From an uncultured Porphyromonadaceae bacterium (lineage in GTDB: Bacteria > Bacteroidota > Bacteroidia > Bacteroidales > Muribaculaceae), in contig CAMEGQ010000018.1 in NCBI GenBank assembly GCA_945916235.1, forward strand, positions 1 through 38,140: a DNA stretch of 38,140 bases. Direction: 5' to 3'. Within the stretch, counting starts at the first letter, position 1; the number at the start of each line of letters is the position of its first letter. Under the pieces are notes generated by a model. It searched no databases and was not told the DNA's origin. It was given only the letters and a program-made list of their open reading frames with translations. This document shows positions 23,742-31,156 of this stretch, one piece after another. The translations under genes and the position numbers were made by a program.

Positions 23742-23984
23742 TCAGATGATTTGGTTTTGTAGGTCGTGTGCTTCGATGGCGGTGTTGCGTAGATACGGCA
23801 TCAGCTTGTTATCAAGGTACTCGGTAAGCTCTGCCTTAGATGGAGCCATGTATGCCAGAAGTGTGCCGATCACGTCGGACAACACTTCAACGCATTCATT
23901 TGTGGTGCATCCGGAATGCTCCAACTTGCTGGCGATGGTATGAGCCAGCACCTTCTGACCGGATGTGTAATTCTCGTAGTCCAT
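23742..23984 (-). CDS. hypothetical protein (80 aa)
   Basis: This 80-aa, helical protein (MDYENYTSGQKVLAHTIASKLEHSG...) starts at an ATG at 23984 preceded by A-rich sequence. The upstream ATG at 24074 would read through the 45-aa gene out of frame and is rejected. Function unknown. Confidence 0.65.
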   Translation of the reverse strand: MDYENYTSGQKVLAHTIASKLEHSGCTTNECVEVLSDVIGTLLAYMAPSKAELTEYLDNKLMPYLRNTAIEAHDLQNQII

Positions 23985-23989
23985 TTTTG

Positions 23990-24127
23990 TTAGATTTTCT
24001 CCGGAGGCGGGACAATGCCTTGTCCCGGGCCTCCCCAGTTGTTGTTGTATGAGCGAAAGTAATACATGATGCATTCCTCGCGGCTCATGAAGCGGTGCAT
24101 GAGCAGCCGGTCACTCGTCGTTCCCAT
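23990..24127 (-). CDS. 45-aa protein resembling a segment of the phage helicase
   Basis: This small gene overlaps the upstream 130-aa gene by 17 bp. AGGAGGAGG lies 6 bp before the ATG, strong support for translation. Its C-terminal half (SREECIMYYFRSYNNNW...GQGIVPPPEKI) is clearly similar to the region just after the ATPase core of the 1026-aa primase-helicase (AECAMYYLRSFELAW...GEGIVPPPMKNI). It could be a duplicated fragment, a degraded copy, or a small regulator that competes with the helicase for a partner. Confidence 0.65.
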   Translation of the reverse strand: MGTTSDRLLMHRFMSREECIMYYFRSYNNNWGGPGQGIVPPPEKI

Positions 24128-24503
24128 CGTCGGCCTCCTCCTGATTGTTTTTGCCGAAGTCGTAGCCGTTGGCGGCAAGCAGCTCAATGGCCAGCACGCA
24201 CGCCTCGATCGGGTCGTCGGCGCAGGGCATCTGGCCGAGGAAGCCGCTCCAGTCGTAGTCCACGACATATTTTTTGCCGTTATGATAGAGCTGGAGATAA
24301 CCGTTTATAAAGTACGGTGCGCAGCATGTAATAACAAAATCCGCAAACGGTTCATAGCGGTGAGTCATACGATACCCCGTTAGCTCTTTCGGGAGGATGT
24401 CGAGCAATGCGCTGAGGCTCCACGCGGGGGTAATATCCGCCGTGTCAGCCGACACTCCGCAGGCGAGAAGGCGTTGGGATTGTGATTTGTCAGTAGCTAT
24501 CAT
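24111..24503 (-). CDS. conserved hypothetical protein (130 aa)
   Basis: This 130-aa protein has an N-terminal SQSQRLLACGVSADTADI motif that I recall in many small genes of Bacteroidales mobile elements, followed by PAWSLSALLDILP and LQLYHNGKKYVVDYD. No role is known to me. The ATG follows A-rich DNA. It is coupled by overlap to the 45-aa gene after it. Confidence 0.7.
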   Translation of the reverse strand: MIATDKSQSQRLLACGVSADTADITPAWSLSALLDILPKELTGYRMTHRYEPFADFVITCCAPYFINGYLQLYHNGKKYVVDYDWSGFLGQMPCADDPIEACVLAIELLAANGYDFGKNNQEEADDGNDE

Positions 24504-24550
24504 GTCTGTTTTTATTTGAGGTTAATATCTGTCTCATTCTTTTTCATTTT

Positions 24551-24754
24551 TTAGGGATATTCGTTGTCGAAGTTTAGGCGGGGGCTGAGCTGATCGCGCG
24601 TGATTTGCTCTACCCGCTTGATTTCTGAGTCGACTATTTGTTCGTAGCTTTTCGCGGCTCTCAGGGCGTCGCGGTCCTGACCTTTCGAGCGGAAGAAGGC
24701 CCGTTGATACCGTCGCATTTTAACGACGGTATCATAGAAATCTTTATGAGTCAT
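24551..24754 (-). CDS. hypothetical protein (67 aa)
   Basis: This 67-aa, helical and basic protein (MTHKDFYDTVVKMRRYQRAFF...) starts at 24754, chosen over 24778 because AAGGAG lies at the right distance. It overlaps the upstream membrane-protein gene by 11 bp. Function unknown. Confidence 0.65.
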   Translation of the reverse strand: MTHKDFYDTVVKMRRYQRAFFRSKGQDRDALRAAKSYEQIVDSEIKRVEQITRDQLSPRLNFDNEYP

Positions 24755-25016
24755 AGGCGTTCTCCTTTTTATCGTCAATGAGGCGGGGCGGGCGGATGCT
24801 GAGCAGCGACCGGGCGGCGTAGGCGATGATCACGGCATAGCCGAAGGCGGCGAGGTCGAGCAGTGCGACGAGCCAGAGAGGGAGTGTGACGATCCACCAG
24901 GACCACTCCACGGCGTCGAAGAGACGGAGGAAAAGGAAGATCACGAATACAAACGGGGCGAACACGGTCAGTGCGGCCAGGGAGTAGAGAACTGTGGTGA
25001 CTTTGAAAATTTTCAT
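24744..25016 (-). CDS. small membrane protein (90 aa)
   Basis: This 90-aa protein has two long hydrophobic segments (about 8-32 and 40-66) and a charged C-terminal tail. It lies between the DnaA-like gene and the 67-aa gene. The start follows an A/T-rich stretch. Function unknown; superinfection exclusion is one possible role for early membrane proteins, without direct evidence. Confidence 0.65.
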   Translation of the reverse strand: MKIFKVTTVLYSLAALTVFAPFVFVIFLFLRLFDAVEWSWWIVTLPLWLVALLDLAAFGYAVIIAYAARSLLSIRPPRLIDDKKENAYDS

Positions 25017-25030
25017 AATTTTTTAAGTTT

Positions 25031-25342
25031 TTAGATGTTGTCGATGATATCTTTTATCTTGAGATATTTGTCGCGGAATGACTTGGAGTATTCCAGCTGC
25101 GCCCGGGCTTTTCCCCTCGAGCTGCAGATGGTTGCGCGGTCGCGATGGAGAGCGAGGGCGATAGTACCGTCGATGCAGCCGAGGCGGTGCATCATGAGGA
25201 TGACGAGCATCCGGGCCTCTACGAGCGGCCAGAGCCGGGAGGAGGAGAGCATCTTTTCCTTGCTGATACCCGTGACCTTGGCCACAGCGTCGAGAACGTG
25301 TCCGGCCAGTGTCGGGGAGTTGAGTGGTATTGTCTTGTTCAT
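25031..25342 (-). CDS. DnaA domain IV-like DNA-binding protein
   Basis: This 103-aa protein has the pattern of the DnaA C-terminal DNA-binding domain: GISKEKMLSSSRLWPLVEARMLVILMMHRLG, then IALALHRDRATICSSRGKA. This corresponds to the R-D-H-T-T-V signature loop, with RDRATI here. It has no AAA+ part. It lies directly after the primase-helicase gene, which fits an origin-binding or helicase-loading role. It may bind DnaA boxes of phage or host. Confidence 0.72.
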   Translation of the reverse strand: MNKTIPLNSPTLAGHVLDAVAKVTGISKEKMLSSSRLWPLVEARMLVILMMHRLGCIDGTIALALHRDRATICSSRGKARAQLEYSKSFRDKYLKIKDIIDNI

Positions 25343-25360
25343 GAGTGTGAAAAATTATTG

Positions 25361-28300
25361 TTAGAATGGCATATCATCATCTTTGCCCGGCTTCGGGGCT
25401 TCGGCCTTGTTGAAGACTTGGCCGGGGTCGGAACCGTTGTAGATGGAGTTGGAAACTGTGAAATATTCTGTGCTGTTAGACTTGTCGTCGTCGCCGATAT
25501 ACGACTCGTCGGGATGCTTCGGTTTCCAGTCGGAGAAGTAGATCTTCCCGCCGTTTGGAATGTTCTTCGGCCTGTCGCGGTTGAAGTCATACCCCTTGTA
25601 TTTGCAGAAATACTCCATTTTTCGGCGGAAGTTGGTACGGCTTACGCCGTGGCCCTGGAGGCCGCCGGCGAATTGCATGAAGGCCTCGAAGAGATCCTTC
25701 CGGGGGATGCGGCGGTTGAGATTCGGCCCGGTGGGATCGAAATACTCCTCCGCCCACTGCAGGAGCGTTTCCGACATAGACTGCCGGAGGGTGCGGAGCT
25801 CGATGTTTTTCATCGGCGGCGGCACTATTCCCTCCCCCTTCTTATTCCATGCCAGCTCGAAGGAGCGGAGATAATACATGGCGCATTCTGCCATGAAATT
25901 ATCGAAGAGCTGCCACTGATATTCGTCCCAGTCGTAGAAAAACTGATGGCCGAAATCGTCGACGATTGTGTGGTCTTGGTTATACCAAGAAGAGAACTCC
26001 ATATAAGCGATGCGTCGTTTCACGGATCCCTGGTCGGCGTCTCGGATGGCGTGGTTTGTGGAGAGGAGGATTTTCGGCGATTCGTCGGCCTTGATGTTGA
26101 AGCGTGTCTTGCCTTTCGGGTTGACGGCGAGGTCACCGGTGATCCAGTTGAAAATCGACTGGAATTCAAAATTAGGCTTTATATCATCGATGAAGATGTT
26201 GCGCGTGGCCTTGGTGACGCCATCGAGCGCGAAATCGTCGGTAGGTTTGAAGTTTTTTCCGTCGAACACTGTCTGCGACAACACATGGCCGATGGCATAG
26301 CCGAGGATAGACTTGCCGGCGCCTCCCCATGACTGGCCCACTTCCGAGATCTTATGGTCCTGAATGACTACAGCCTTGCGGTCGGAGGGGTATTTCCAGT
26401 CGGTGAGGAGATATCCGAGCGCGGTGATCTTGTTGACCAGATGCTGGTCCCACTCGTAACGCTCGTCTTGCGTGACTTCGCGGGGGGCGTCGTGGGGGAA
26501 GTAGTTGTTTGAGGTGTTGATAAGGTATTGAAGGAACTCGCATTTCAGCCCGTCGGGGGTGAACTGGATGGAGTAATAGTCGCCTGTTGTGTCGATCCAG
26601 TCGATGATTTTTATCCGCTTGAACTTGCGCGGCACTATGCGCTTGCGCCACACGTCGGAGATCGGCTGCTCCGGCTTGATCGAGCGCGAGGTGATTTCCA
26701 CCTGGCCGTTGTTGTAGTATGAGCGCTGCACGTCCGGCTCGAAGTTGTTGAAGTCATCCTTCCGGATTTCGAGGCGTTCGAGCTTCTTATCGGGGAGGAG
26801 GACGTCGAGCTTGCTGTTAAAATATTCCTGAACCATCGGCGATTTGCAGTTGGTCATGATGTAGGAGAGTATATAGTCGCGGATGGCGTATGGCGCCGAA
26901 CGGTCGATGATGCCGTCGTCGATATGGATGAAGTCATATCCGCCGGCGTCGCCCTCTGAGTCGTTCTCGAGACGGTAGAAGCCGGAAGATGCGAGGAAAC
27001 GGAATGTTTCAGTATAGTTGAGCGCCACTTTGTCGTTGTCCTTGGAATCCTTCTCGATGGTGAAGATATCGCCGTCGGAAGAATAGCTGCCGGCGGTGAT
27101 GAGCTTGCCATCCTCCACCTTATAGCGCACGCGCCCGAGTTTGAAGGTCGGCACCTCAGAGAGGCGCGCCTTGTGGATCTCGAAAAAGTTCTGCCAGTCG
27201 TTGAGCGACCAGAAGTCGCGGATCTTTGCCTCGGAGATGGTGGTGATCTTGTGGATATCGAGCCATTTCCCCTTGCCGTCATGCGAATGCATGGTTGTGT
27301 CGATATCCTTCATCAGCTCATCTTCCTTCCCCTTCAGAGAGCCGACGAGGAGGTCGTCGACTCCCTTGTCGCCGTGCTCGTTCTCGTTGACGTGCCCCCA
27401 CCAGGAGTCGACGTCTATTTGAATGTTGTGAAATGTCCGGATATATTGCTGGAACTTGATGACGGCGCAGGCGAATGTATTGGGGCGCATGTCGGCGCGG
27501 TCGCCGACGCGCAGGTGGCGTGAAAGATCGTTCCAGTCGGAATCCATGACCAGCACGATGTTTCGCACCTGGCAGCGTTTCACAAATTCCTGAATGGCTT
27601 GAATAAGGCCGTTCTCCTTGTTGCCGATATTCATTATCCCCTGGATGCCGAGGGACAGCATGCCATGCTTGCAGGCCTTCTCGGCCTTCTTCTCCCCCTC
27701 CTGGAGGAAGAGTGTGTCGACGGGAGTCTTGTTTTTGAAGAGGCGGCGCATTACCTCCGGCACATAGACCGGCGCCGACGATCCCGGAGGCGACTGGTAC
27801 TTCATCGGCTCGCCGTCGGCCGAGGTGTGGAGGTCGGGATTGGCATAGCGCACGCGGACATAGTCGCGAAGCGTCTTGGAGCCTTTCTTGGCATATTGCA
27901 CCGGGCGGCCATAGAGATCATAGTAAAATATGAGCATGTCGTCGCCCTTGAGGTCGGGTGCGAAGTCCGGCTTGATAGATCCGGGCTTGAAGGGGCATGT
28001 GGTATACTCCTGACCCTTTTCGACGGCGGTGGCCATGATATCCTCGATGGTGAGGCCGGAGGCTTCGAGCTGCTGGGCGGCGAAGGTCTTTTGTATCTTC
28101 GATTTCGTCTCCTTCAGCTTCTCCTTGCGGCGCTCCGCCTCGGGAGTGATCACGATGCCGGCCATCTGGGCGACACCCTCGATGATGCTGACATAGTCGC
28201 GCTTTATGTCGAGGCCTTGCATGTGGGCGTAGGCCTCGAGCGGTCCGGAGAAGCCCTCCTTGCAGACCCAGCACCGGGCATTGTTATATTTGCCCCGGTG

Positions 28301-28441
28301 CAGGACGCGGAACTTCTTCTCGGCGCCGCAGAAGGGGCAGGTGATATCCTGTGCCCCCTTCGTTTCGTTAGCCCCCGAAATGAAGAGCCGGATGTCAGCC
28401 TCGCGGACTTTCCGGACGTCAATTTCGCTATACTTGTTCAT
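25361..28441 (-). CDS. primase-helicase (CHC2 zinc finger, Toprim, SF3 helicase)
   Basis: This 1026-aa protein has an N-terminal CHC2-type zinc finger (C35, C38, C57, C60; CPFCG...CWVC) and a Toprim domain with Glu249 (LQEGEKKAEKA) and Asp301/Asp303 (VMDSDWND). The C-terminal D5/SF3 helicase has Walker A GGAGKS at 707-712 and Walker B FIDD at 751-754, with LLSTN as sensor. It would make primers and unwind DNA at the phage fork. ATGA overlaps the LuxR-type gene, so the two are coupled. A copy of the stretch after the ATPase core is found in the 45-aa gene at 24.1 kb. Confidence 0.92.
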   Translation of the reverse strand: MNKYSEIDVRKVREADIRLFISGANETKGAQDITCPFCGAEKKFRVLHRGKYNNARCWVCKEGFSGPLEAYAHMQGLDIKRDYVSIIEGVAQMAGIVITPEAERRKEKLKETKSKIQKTFAAQQLEASGLTIEDIMATAVEKGQEYTTCPFKPGSIKPDFAPDLKGDDMLIFYYDLYGRPVQYAKKGSKTLRDYVRVRYANPDLHTSADGEPMKYQSPPGSSAPVYVPEVMRRLFKNKTPVDTLFLQEGEKKAEKACKHGMLSLGIQGIMNIGNKENGLIQAIQEFVKRCQVRNIVLVMDSDWNDLSRHLRVGDRADMRPNTFACAVIKFQQYIRTFHNIQIDVDSWWGHVNENEHGDKGVDDLLVGSLKGKEDELMKDIDTTMHSHDGKGKWLDIHKITTISEAKIRDFWSLNDWQNFFEIHKARLSEVPTFKLGRVRYKVEDGKLITAGSYSSDGDIFTIEKDSKDNDKVALNYTETFRFLASSGFYRLENDSEGDAGGYDFIHIDDGIIDRSAPYAIRDYILSYIMTNCKSPMVQEYFNSKLDVLLPDKKLERLEIRKDDFNNFEPDVQRSYYNNGQVEITSRSIKPEQPISDVWRKRIVPRKFKRIKIIDWIDTTGDYYSIQFTPDGLKCEFLQYLINTSNNYFPHDAPREVTQDERYEWDQHLVNKITALGYLLTDWKYPSDRKAVVIQDHKISEVGQSWGGAGKSILGYAIGHVLSQTVFDGKNFKPTDDFALDGVTKATRNIFIDDIKPNFEFQSIFNWITGDLAVNPKGKTRFNIKADESPKILLSTNHAIRDADQGSVKRRIAYMEFSSWYNQDHTIVDDFGHQFFYDWDEYQWQLFDNFMAECAMYYLRSFELAWNKKGEGIVPPPMKNIELRTLRQSMSETLLQWAEEYFDPTGPNLNRRIPRKDLFEAFMQFAGGLQGHGVSRTNFRRKMEYFCKYKGYDFNRDRPKNIPNGGKIYFSDWKPKHPDESYIGDDDKSNSTEYFTVSNSIYNGSDPGQVFNKAEAPKPGKDDDMPF

Positions 28442-28998
28442 GAGAATAGATTGTTAGAAGATGCGTATCTGATGAAATCTCCCTTGGAATGCAGCCCGAG
28501 CCGGGCGTAGGCGTTGCGCACGTGGGTGTGGACGGTGTGGGGAGAGAGGCAGAGCCGTTCGGCGATAGCCTCCTCCGTCTTGCCGGCGTAGACCAGGGCG
28601 AGCACCTGCATCTCGGCGGGGCTGATCTGATGGTTAAACTCAGGCCGGCAGACGATGCGGTCGAGCCTGCATTCTCCTCGAAGAGGGCAGGGCACATACT
28701 CGAAGCGGCAATGCATTTCCTGGGAAATGTCTGGGACGTCGTCGAGCGCCCCGAAGTTGCAGCGCACGAAGCGGCTCACTATCCGGAAACGGTAGTAGGG
28801 CTGATTGAGCGAGCTCTGCTTGTACTCCTCGCAGAGCGCCGCGTAGGCTTGCGGATAGAAGGTGCCCAGATACTCGCACATCTCGTTGATCAGGTCGTAG
28901 TCAGCCGGCTCGAGGGGGCGGACGCTGCCGTCGGCGGTGCGGACCAGGACTTCATTGCCGTAGGTGAAAAATTCGATGTTTGTTAATAACATGCTCAT
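28438..28998 (-). CDS. LuxR-type HTH regulator
   Basis: This 186-aa protein has a C-terminal GerE-type HTH (about 125-180: ISPAEMQVLALVYAGKTEEAIAERLCLSPHTVHTHVRNAYARLG). The N-terminal part has Cys residues (CNFGALDD, CRFEYVPCPLRGEC) and no known sensor domain. Such genes are common next to replication genes in Bacteroidales mobile elements. It is second in the early transcript and coupled to the primase-helicase. It probably controls early or late gene expression. Confidence 0.82.
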   Translation of the reverse strand: MSMLLTNIEFFTYGNEVLVRTADGSVRPLEPADYDLINEMCEYLGTFYPQAYAALCEEYKQSSLNQPYYRFRIVSRFVRCNFGALDDVPDISQEMHCRFEYVPCPLRGECRLDRIVCRPEFNHQISPAEMQVLALVYAGKTEEAIAERLCLSPHTVHTHVRNAYARLGLHSKGDFIRYASSNNLFS

Positions 28999-29008
28999 GG
29001 TAATTTAA

Positions 29009-29218
29009 TCAAACAGCGACATCTTCCGATAGGTCGACGCCGACGATTTCGCTAATTTCGTCCAAGGTCTCCGGCTCGAGACGGGTGCGCCCGCGCCTCC
29101 AGTCCGAGAGCACTGACCTCGTAATATTAAGGGATTGACGGATATCGCGCGACTTCGCGATCCGGACATGGTTCGGGAGCAGATTGAAATATCTGTCTAG
29201 GATCTCGTTTGTTGTCAT
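29009..29218 (-). CDS. Cro-like HTH protein
   Basis: This 69-aa protein has an HTH of Xre type in the middle (RDIRQSLNITRSVLSDWRRGRTRLEPETLDEISEIVG). It is the first leftward early gene and lies back to back with the repressor-like gene (114 bp apart), the usual place of a cro gene. It would bind the shared operator region and turn down the repressor. Confidence 0.8.
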   Translation of the reverse strand: MTTNEILDRYFNLLPNHVRIAKSRDIRQSLNITRSVLSDWRRGRTRLEPETLDEISEIVGVDLSEDVAV

Positions 29219-29331
29219 TGTTTCGGATTTTTGTTATATTTACGACAACAAAGGAACATAAAATATTTGAGATATTAACTATCCCAGACATAAATATCGG
29301 AGATAATTAACATGATTTAACATATACAGAC
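29219..29331. promoter_or_regulatory. divergent early control region
   Basis: The 113 bp between the Cro-like and repressor-like genes are A/T-rich. GAGATATTAAC (29269-29279) and GAGATAATTAAC (29300-29311) form an imperfect direct repeat 31 bp apart, followed by ATGATTTAAC. On the minus strand GTCGTAAATATA (29235-29246) resembles the -7 region of the 20677 and 21899 promoters but lacks TTTG. A TTTG lies just before it. Confidence 0.45.
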
Positions 29332-29748
29332 ATGAAGCACATAGGTAAAATTTTGAAAGAGCACATCGAGAGCAACCATCTTGTAAAGGGTGAAGTGGCT
29401 GATAAGGTGGGCATTAGCTATAACTATCTGTCGACAATATTCAAGCAGGAGAGCGTCGACGCGAAATTGCTTGAGAAATTATGTATCGCTACGGGATTAC
29501 ATCCGAACGTGGTGTTCGAGATTCCGGAAGAGCTTGAGAACAGCTACAAGGATATCTGGGCGAAAACGATACTCGGCACGGCGAAAGTGCATATATCGGC
29601 CAATGAGGACCTGAAGGCGATACTCGCCGAGAAAGAGCGGGTGATCGAGGAAAAGGAGCGCACGATCCAGATTTTGATGGCAAGTGCCGGTATTTCCATA
29701 CCGGGACGGGAACGGGACAGCAACGACAATAAAACGACAGCAAAATAG
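29332..29748 (+). CDS. Xre-family repressor-like protein
   Basis: This 138-aa protein has an N-terminal HTH (about 5-60: ILKEHIESNHLVKGEVADKVGISYNYLSTIFKQ), a linker, and a C-terminal charged coiled coil (AILAEKERVIEEKERTIQILM) that would let it dimerise. It has no LexA-type peptidase domain, so induction by self-cleavage is unlikely; the antirepressor at 22 kb is a more likely trigger. Divergent from the Cro-like gene and followed by a terminator and integrase. Best candidate for the lysogeny repressor. Confidence 0.8.
   Translation: MKHIGKILKEHIESNHLVKGEVADKVGISYNYLSTIFKQESVDAKLLEKLCIATGLHPNVVFEIPEELENSYKDIWAKTILGTAKVHISANEDLKAILAEKERVIEEKERTIQILMASAGISIPGRERDSNDNKTTAK
29702..29720. repeat. 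19-bp repeat R1, possible integrase arm site
   Basis: CGGGACGGGAACGGGACAG matches R2 (29863-29881) at 17 of 19 positions. It overlaps the 3' end of the repressor-like gene. Confidence 0.8.
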
Positions 29749-29817
29749 AATAAAATCAGGCACTTAGCAGGCCAAAAAAGCAGTTTTTTACTCTTGTCAC
29801 CCCGACTGAGAAAACGT

Positions 29818-29850
29818 AAACGCCTGTAAGTCTGATGCTTACGGGCGTTT
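29818..29850 (+). terminator. terminator between repressor and integrase
   Basis: A 13-bp stem (one G-T pair), 7-base loop, starting AAACGCC and ending GGCGTTT, works in both directions. It lies 70 bp after the repressor-like gene. Confidence 0.75.
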
Positions 29851-29862
29851 GTCAATTTAAGC

Positions 29863-29942
29863 CGGGACAGAAACGGGACAGTACGTTTCAGCCGGAGAGT
29901 ATTAACCTGCATTATTTGGCGCTTGCACAGTGCTAAATAATG
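29863..29942. other. candidate phage attachment (attP) region
   Basis: Repeat R2 (29863-29881, partner of R1) is followed by an inverted repeat of 10 bp (29910-29919 with 29933-29942, 9 of 10 paired, 13-bp gap) directly before the integrase. Paired repeats flanking short inverted arms are typical of tyrosine-recombinase attachment sites, but the core cannot be fixed without the host junctions. Confidence 0.35.
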
Positions 29943-29950
29943 TTAAAAAA

Positions 29951-31156
29951 ATGTGTGCAAACGAAAGCTCCACACCTGAGAAATATGGTGTGGCCATGAG
30001 AAACGAAATGAGCGGAGTGGCCTCCGCAATCAGTTACACGCTGCCCGTTCCCCGGGAAACGGCATCCGGAAGCTACGTCGAGTTCTACGCCTTCGACCCT
30101 GAGCATGGCCGACTCCGACGTAAACGAATCAAGACAAACAGGGTGAAGGGTGTTGTCAAACGCCGACAGTATGTCCGGGATCTGATAAAGCGACTCGGTG
30201 ATCAGTTAAAAAGAGGATGGAATCCCTGGATCGCCAAAGATATCTCCGAACTTTACATTTTTGAGGAGGTGGTGGAGCGCTACATGGCGCACATCGACAA
30301 GATGTTTGAAAGCGGTTACTACCGAAAAGAGACTTATAACGGATATAAATCCTATTTAAAAATTCTGAGGAAGTATGCGCAGAAAGTGAAGCCTATCTAC
30401 TACGTATATCAGTTCGACCGGACTTACTGCGTTGAGTTTCTGGACTACGTCTTCATCGACCGTGACAACGGTGCGCAGACGCGCAATAACTACCTGCAAT
30501 TTCTCCGACTTTTCTCCGGGTTCATGGTGGAGAAAGGTTATCTGAAGAGCCGTCCGACTGAGGGGATAGCCCCCATCAGCAAACGGCTCTACAAGAAGGA
30601 GCGGACGGTGATCCCTGCCTCGACGGTGTCGAAGATTGCCGACTACTGCAAGGAGCATGACAGGCATTTCCTGCTTGCCTGTTACCTGCTTTACTACTGC
30701 TTCATCCGTCCTGTTGAGATGACGCGCCTCAGAGTGCAGGACTTCTGCCTTAAAAGCGGTACGATCACCATACCTGCCGAATGCTCGAAAAACAAGCAGA
30801 GGCAGACGGTGACTGTACCGAAAAAAGTTCTGAAATATGCGCTGGAGCTGGGGATATTCTCGGCTGCGGTGCAAGATTATGTATTCTCCGACTGGCTGCG
30901 CCCCGGGCCCAATATGATTGATCCGAAGATATTCCGTGACCACTGGGCGAAGCTCCGCAAGCCCTTGCAGCTGAAAAGGGAGTGGAAGTTCTACTCCCTG
31001 AAAGACACCGGTATCACCGAGATGCTTGAATCGAAGCTCGCCTCGATAGAGGTGAGAGACCAGGCACGGCACTCCTCGCTGGCCATAACGGAGATATACA
31101 CCGACCATCGGAGCGAGGCGAATCCTGAGATCTTCGAGATCGACGGTTCGCTTTAA
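29951..31156 (+). CDS. tyrosine integrase
   Basis: This 401-aa site-specific recombinase has an N-terminal arm-binding part, a SAM-like core-binding domain (about 100-200) and a catalytic domain with Arg253 (CFIRPVEMTRL), an LKDTG box in place of the usual HxLRHT, His374 (ARHSS) and nucleophile Tyr383 (IYTDH). It inserts and removes the prophage. ATG at 29951 is preferred over a GTG at 29930, as it follows AAAAAA and leaves the inverted repeat outside the gene. Its stop overlaps the stop of the convergent hub gene. Confidence 0.92.
   Translation: MCANESSTPEKYGVAMRNEMSGVASAISYTLPVPRETASGSYVEFYAFDPEHGRLRRKRIKTNRVKGVVKRRQYVRDLIKRLGDQLKRGWNPWIAKDISELYIFEEVVERYMAHIDKMFESGYYRKETYNGYKSYLKILRKYAQKVKPIYYVYQFDRTYCVEFLDYVFIDRDNGAQTRNNYLQFLRLFSGFMVEKGYLKSRPTEGIAPISKRLYKKERTVIPASTVSKIADYCKEHDRHFLLACYLLYYCFIRPVEMTRLRVQDFCLKSGTITIPAECSKNKQRQTVTVPKKVLKYALELGIFSAAVQDYVFSDWLRPGPNMIDPKIFRDHWAKLRKPLQLKREWKFYSLKDTGITEMLESKLASIEVRDQARHSSLAITEIYTDHRSEANPEIFEIDGSL

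Noticed and set aside
25145-26332. Plus-strand open frame of 395 codons opposite the primase-helicase
   Set aside because: Antisense shadow of a gene with clear motifs; similar shadows of 303 and 362 codons lie opposite other genes and are rejected for the same reason.
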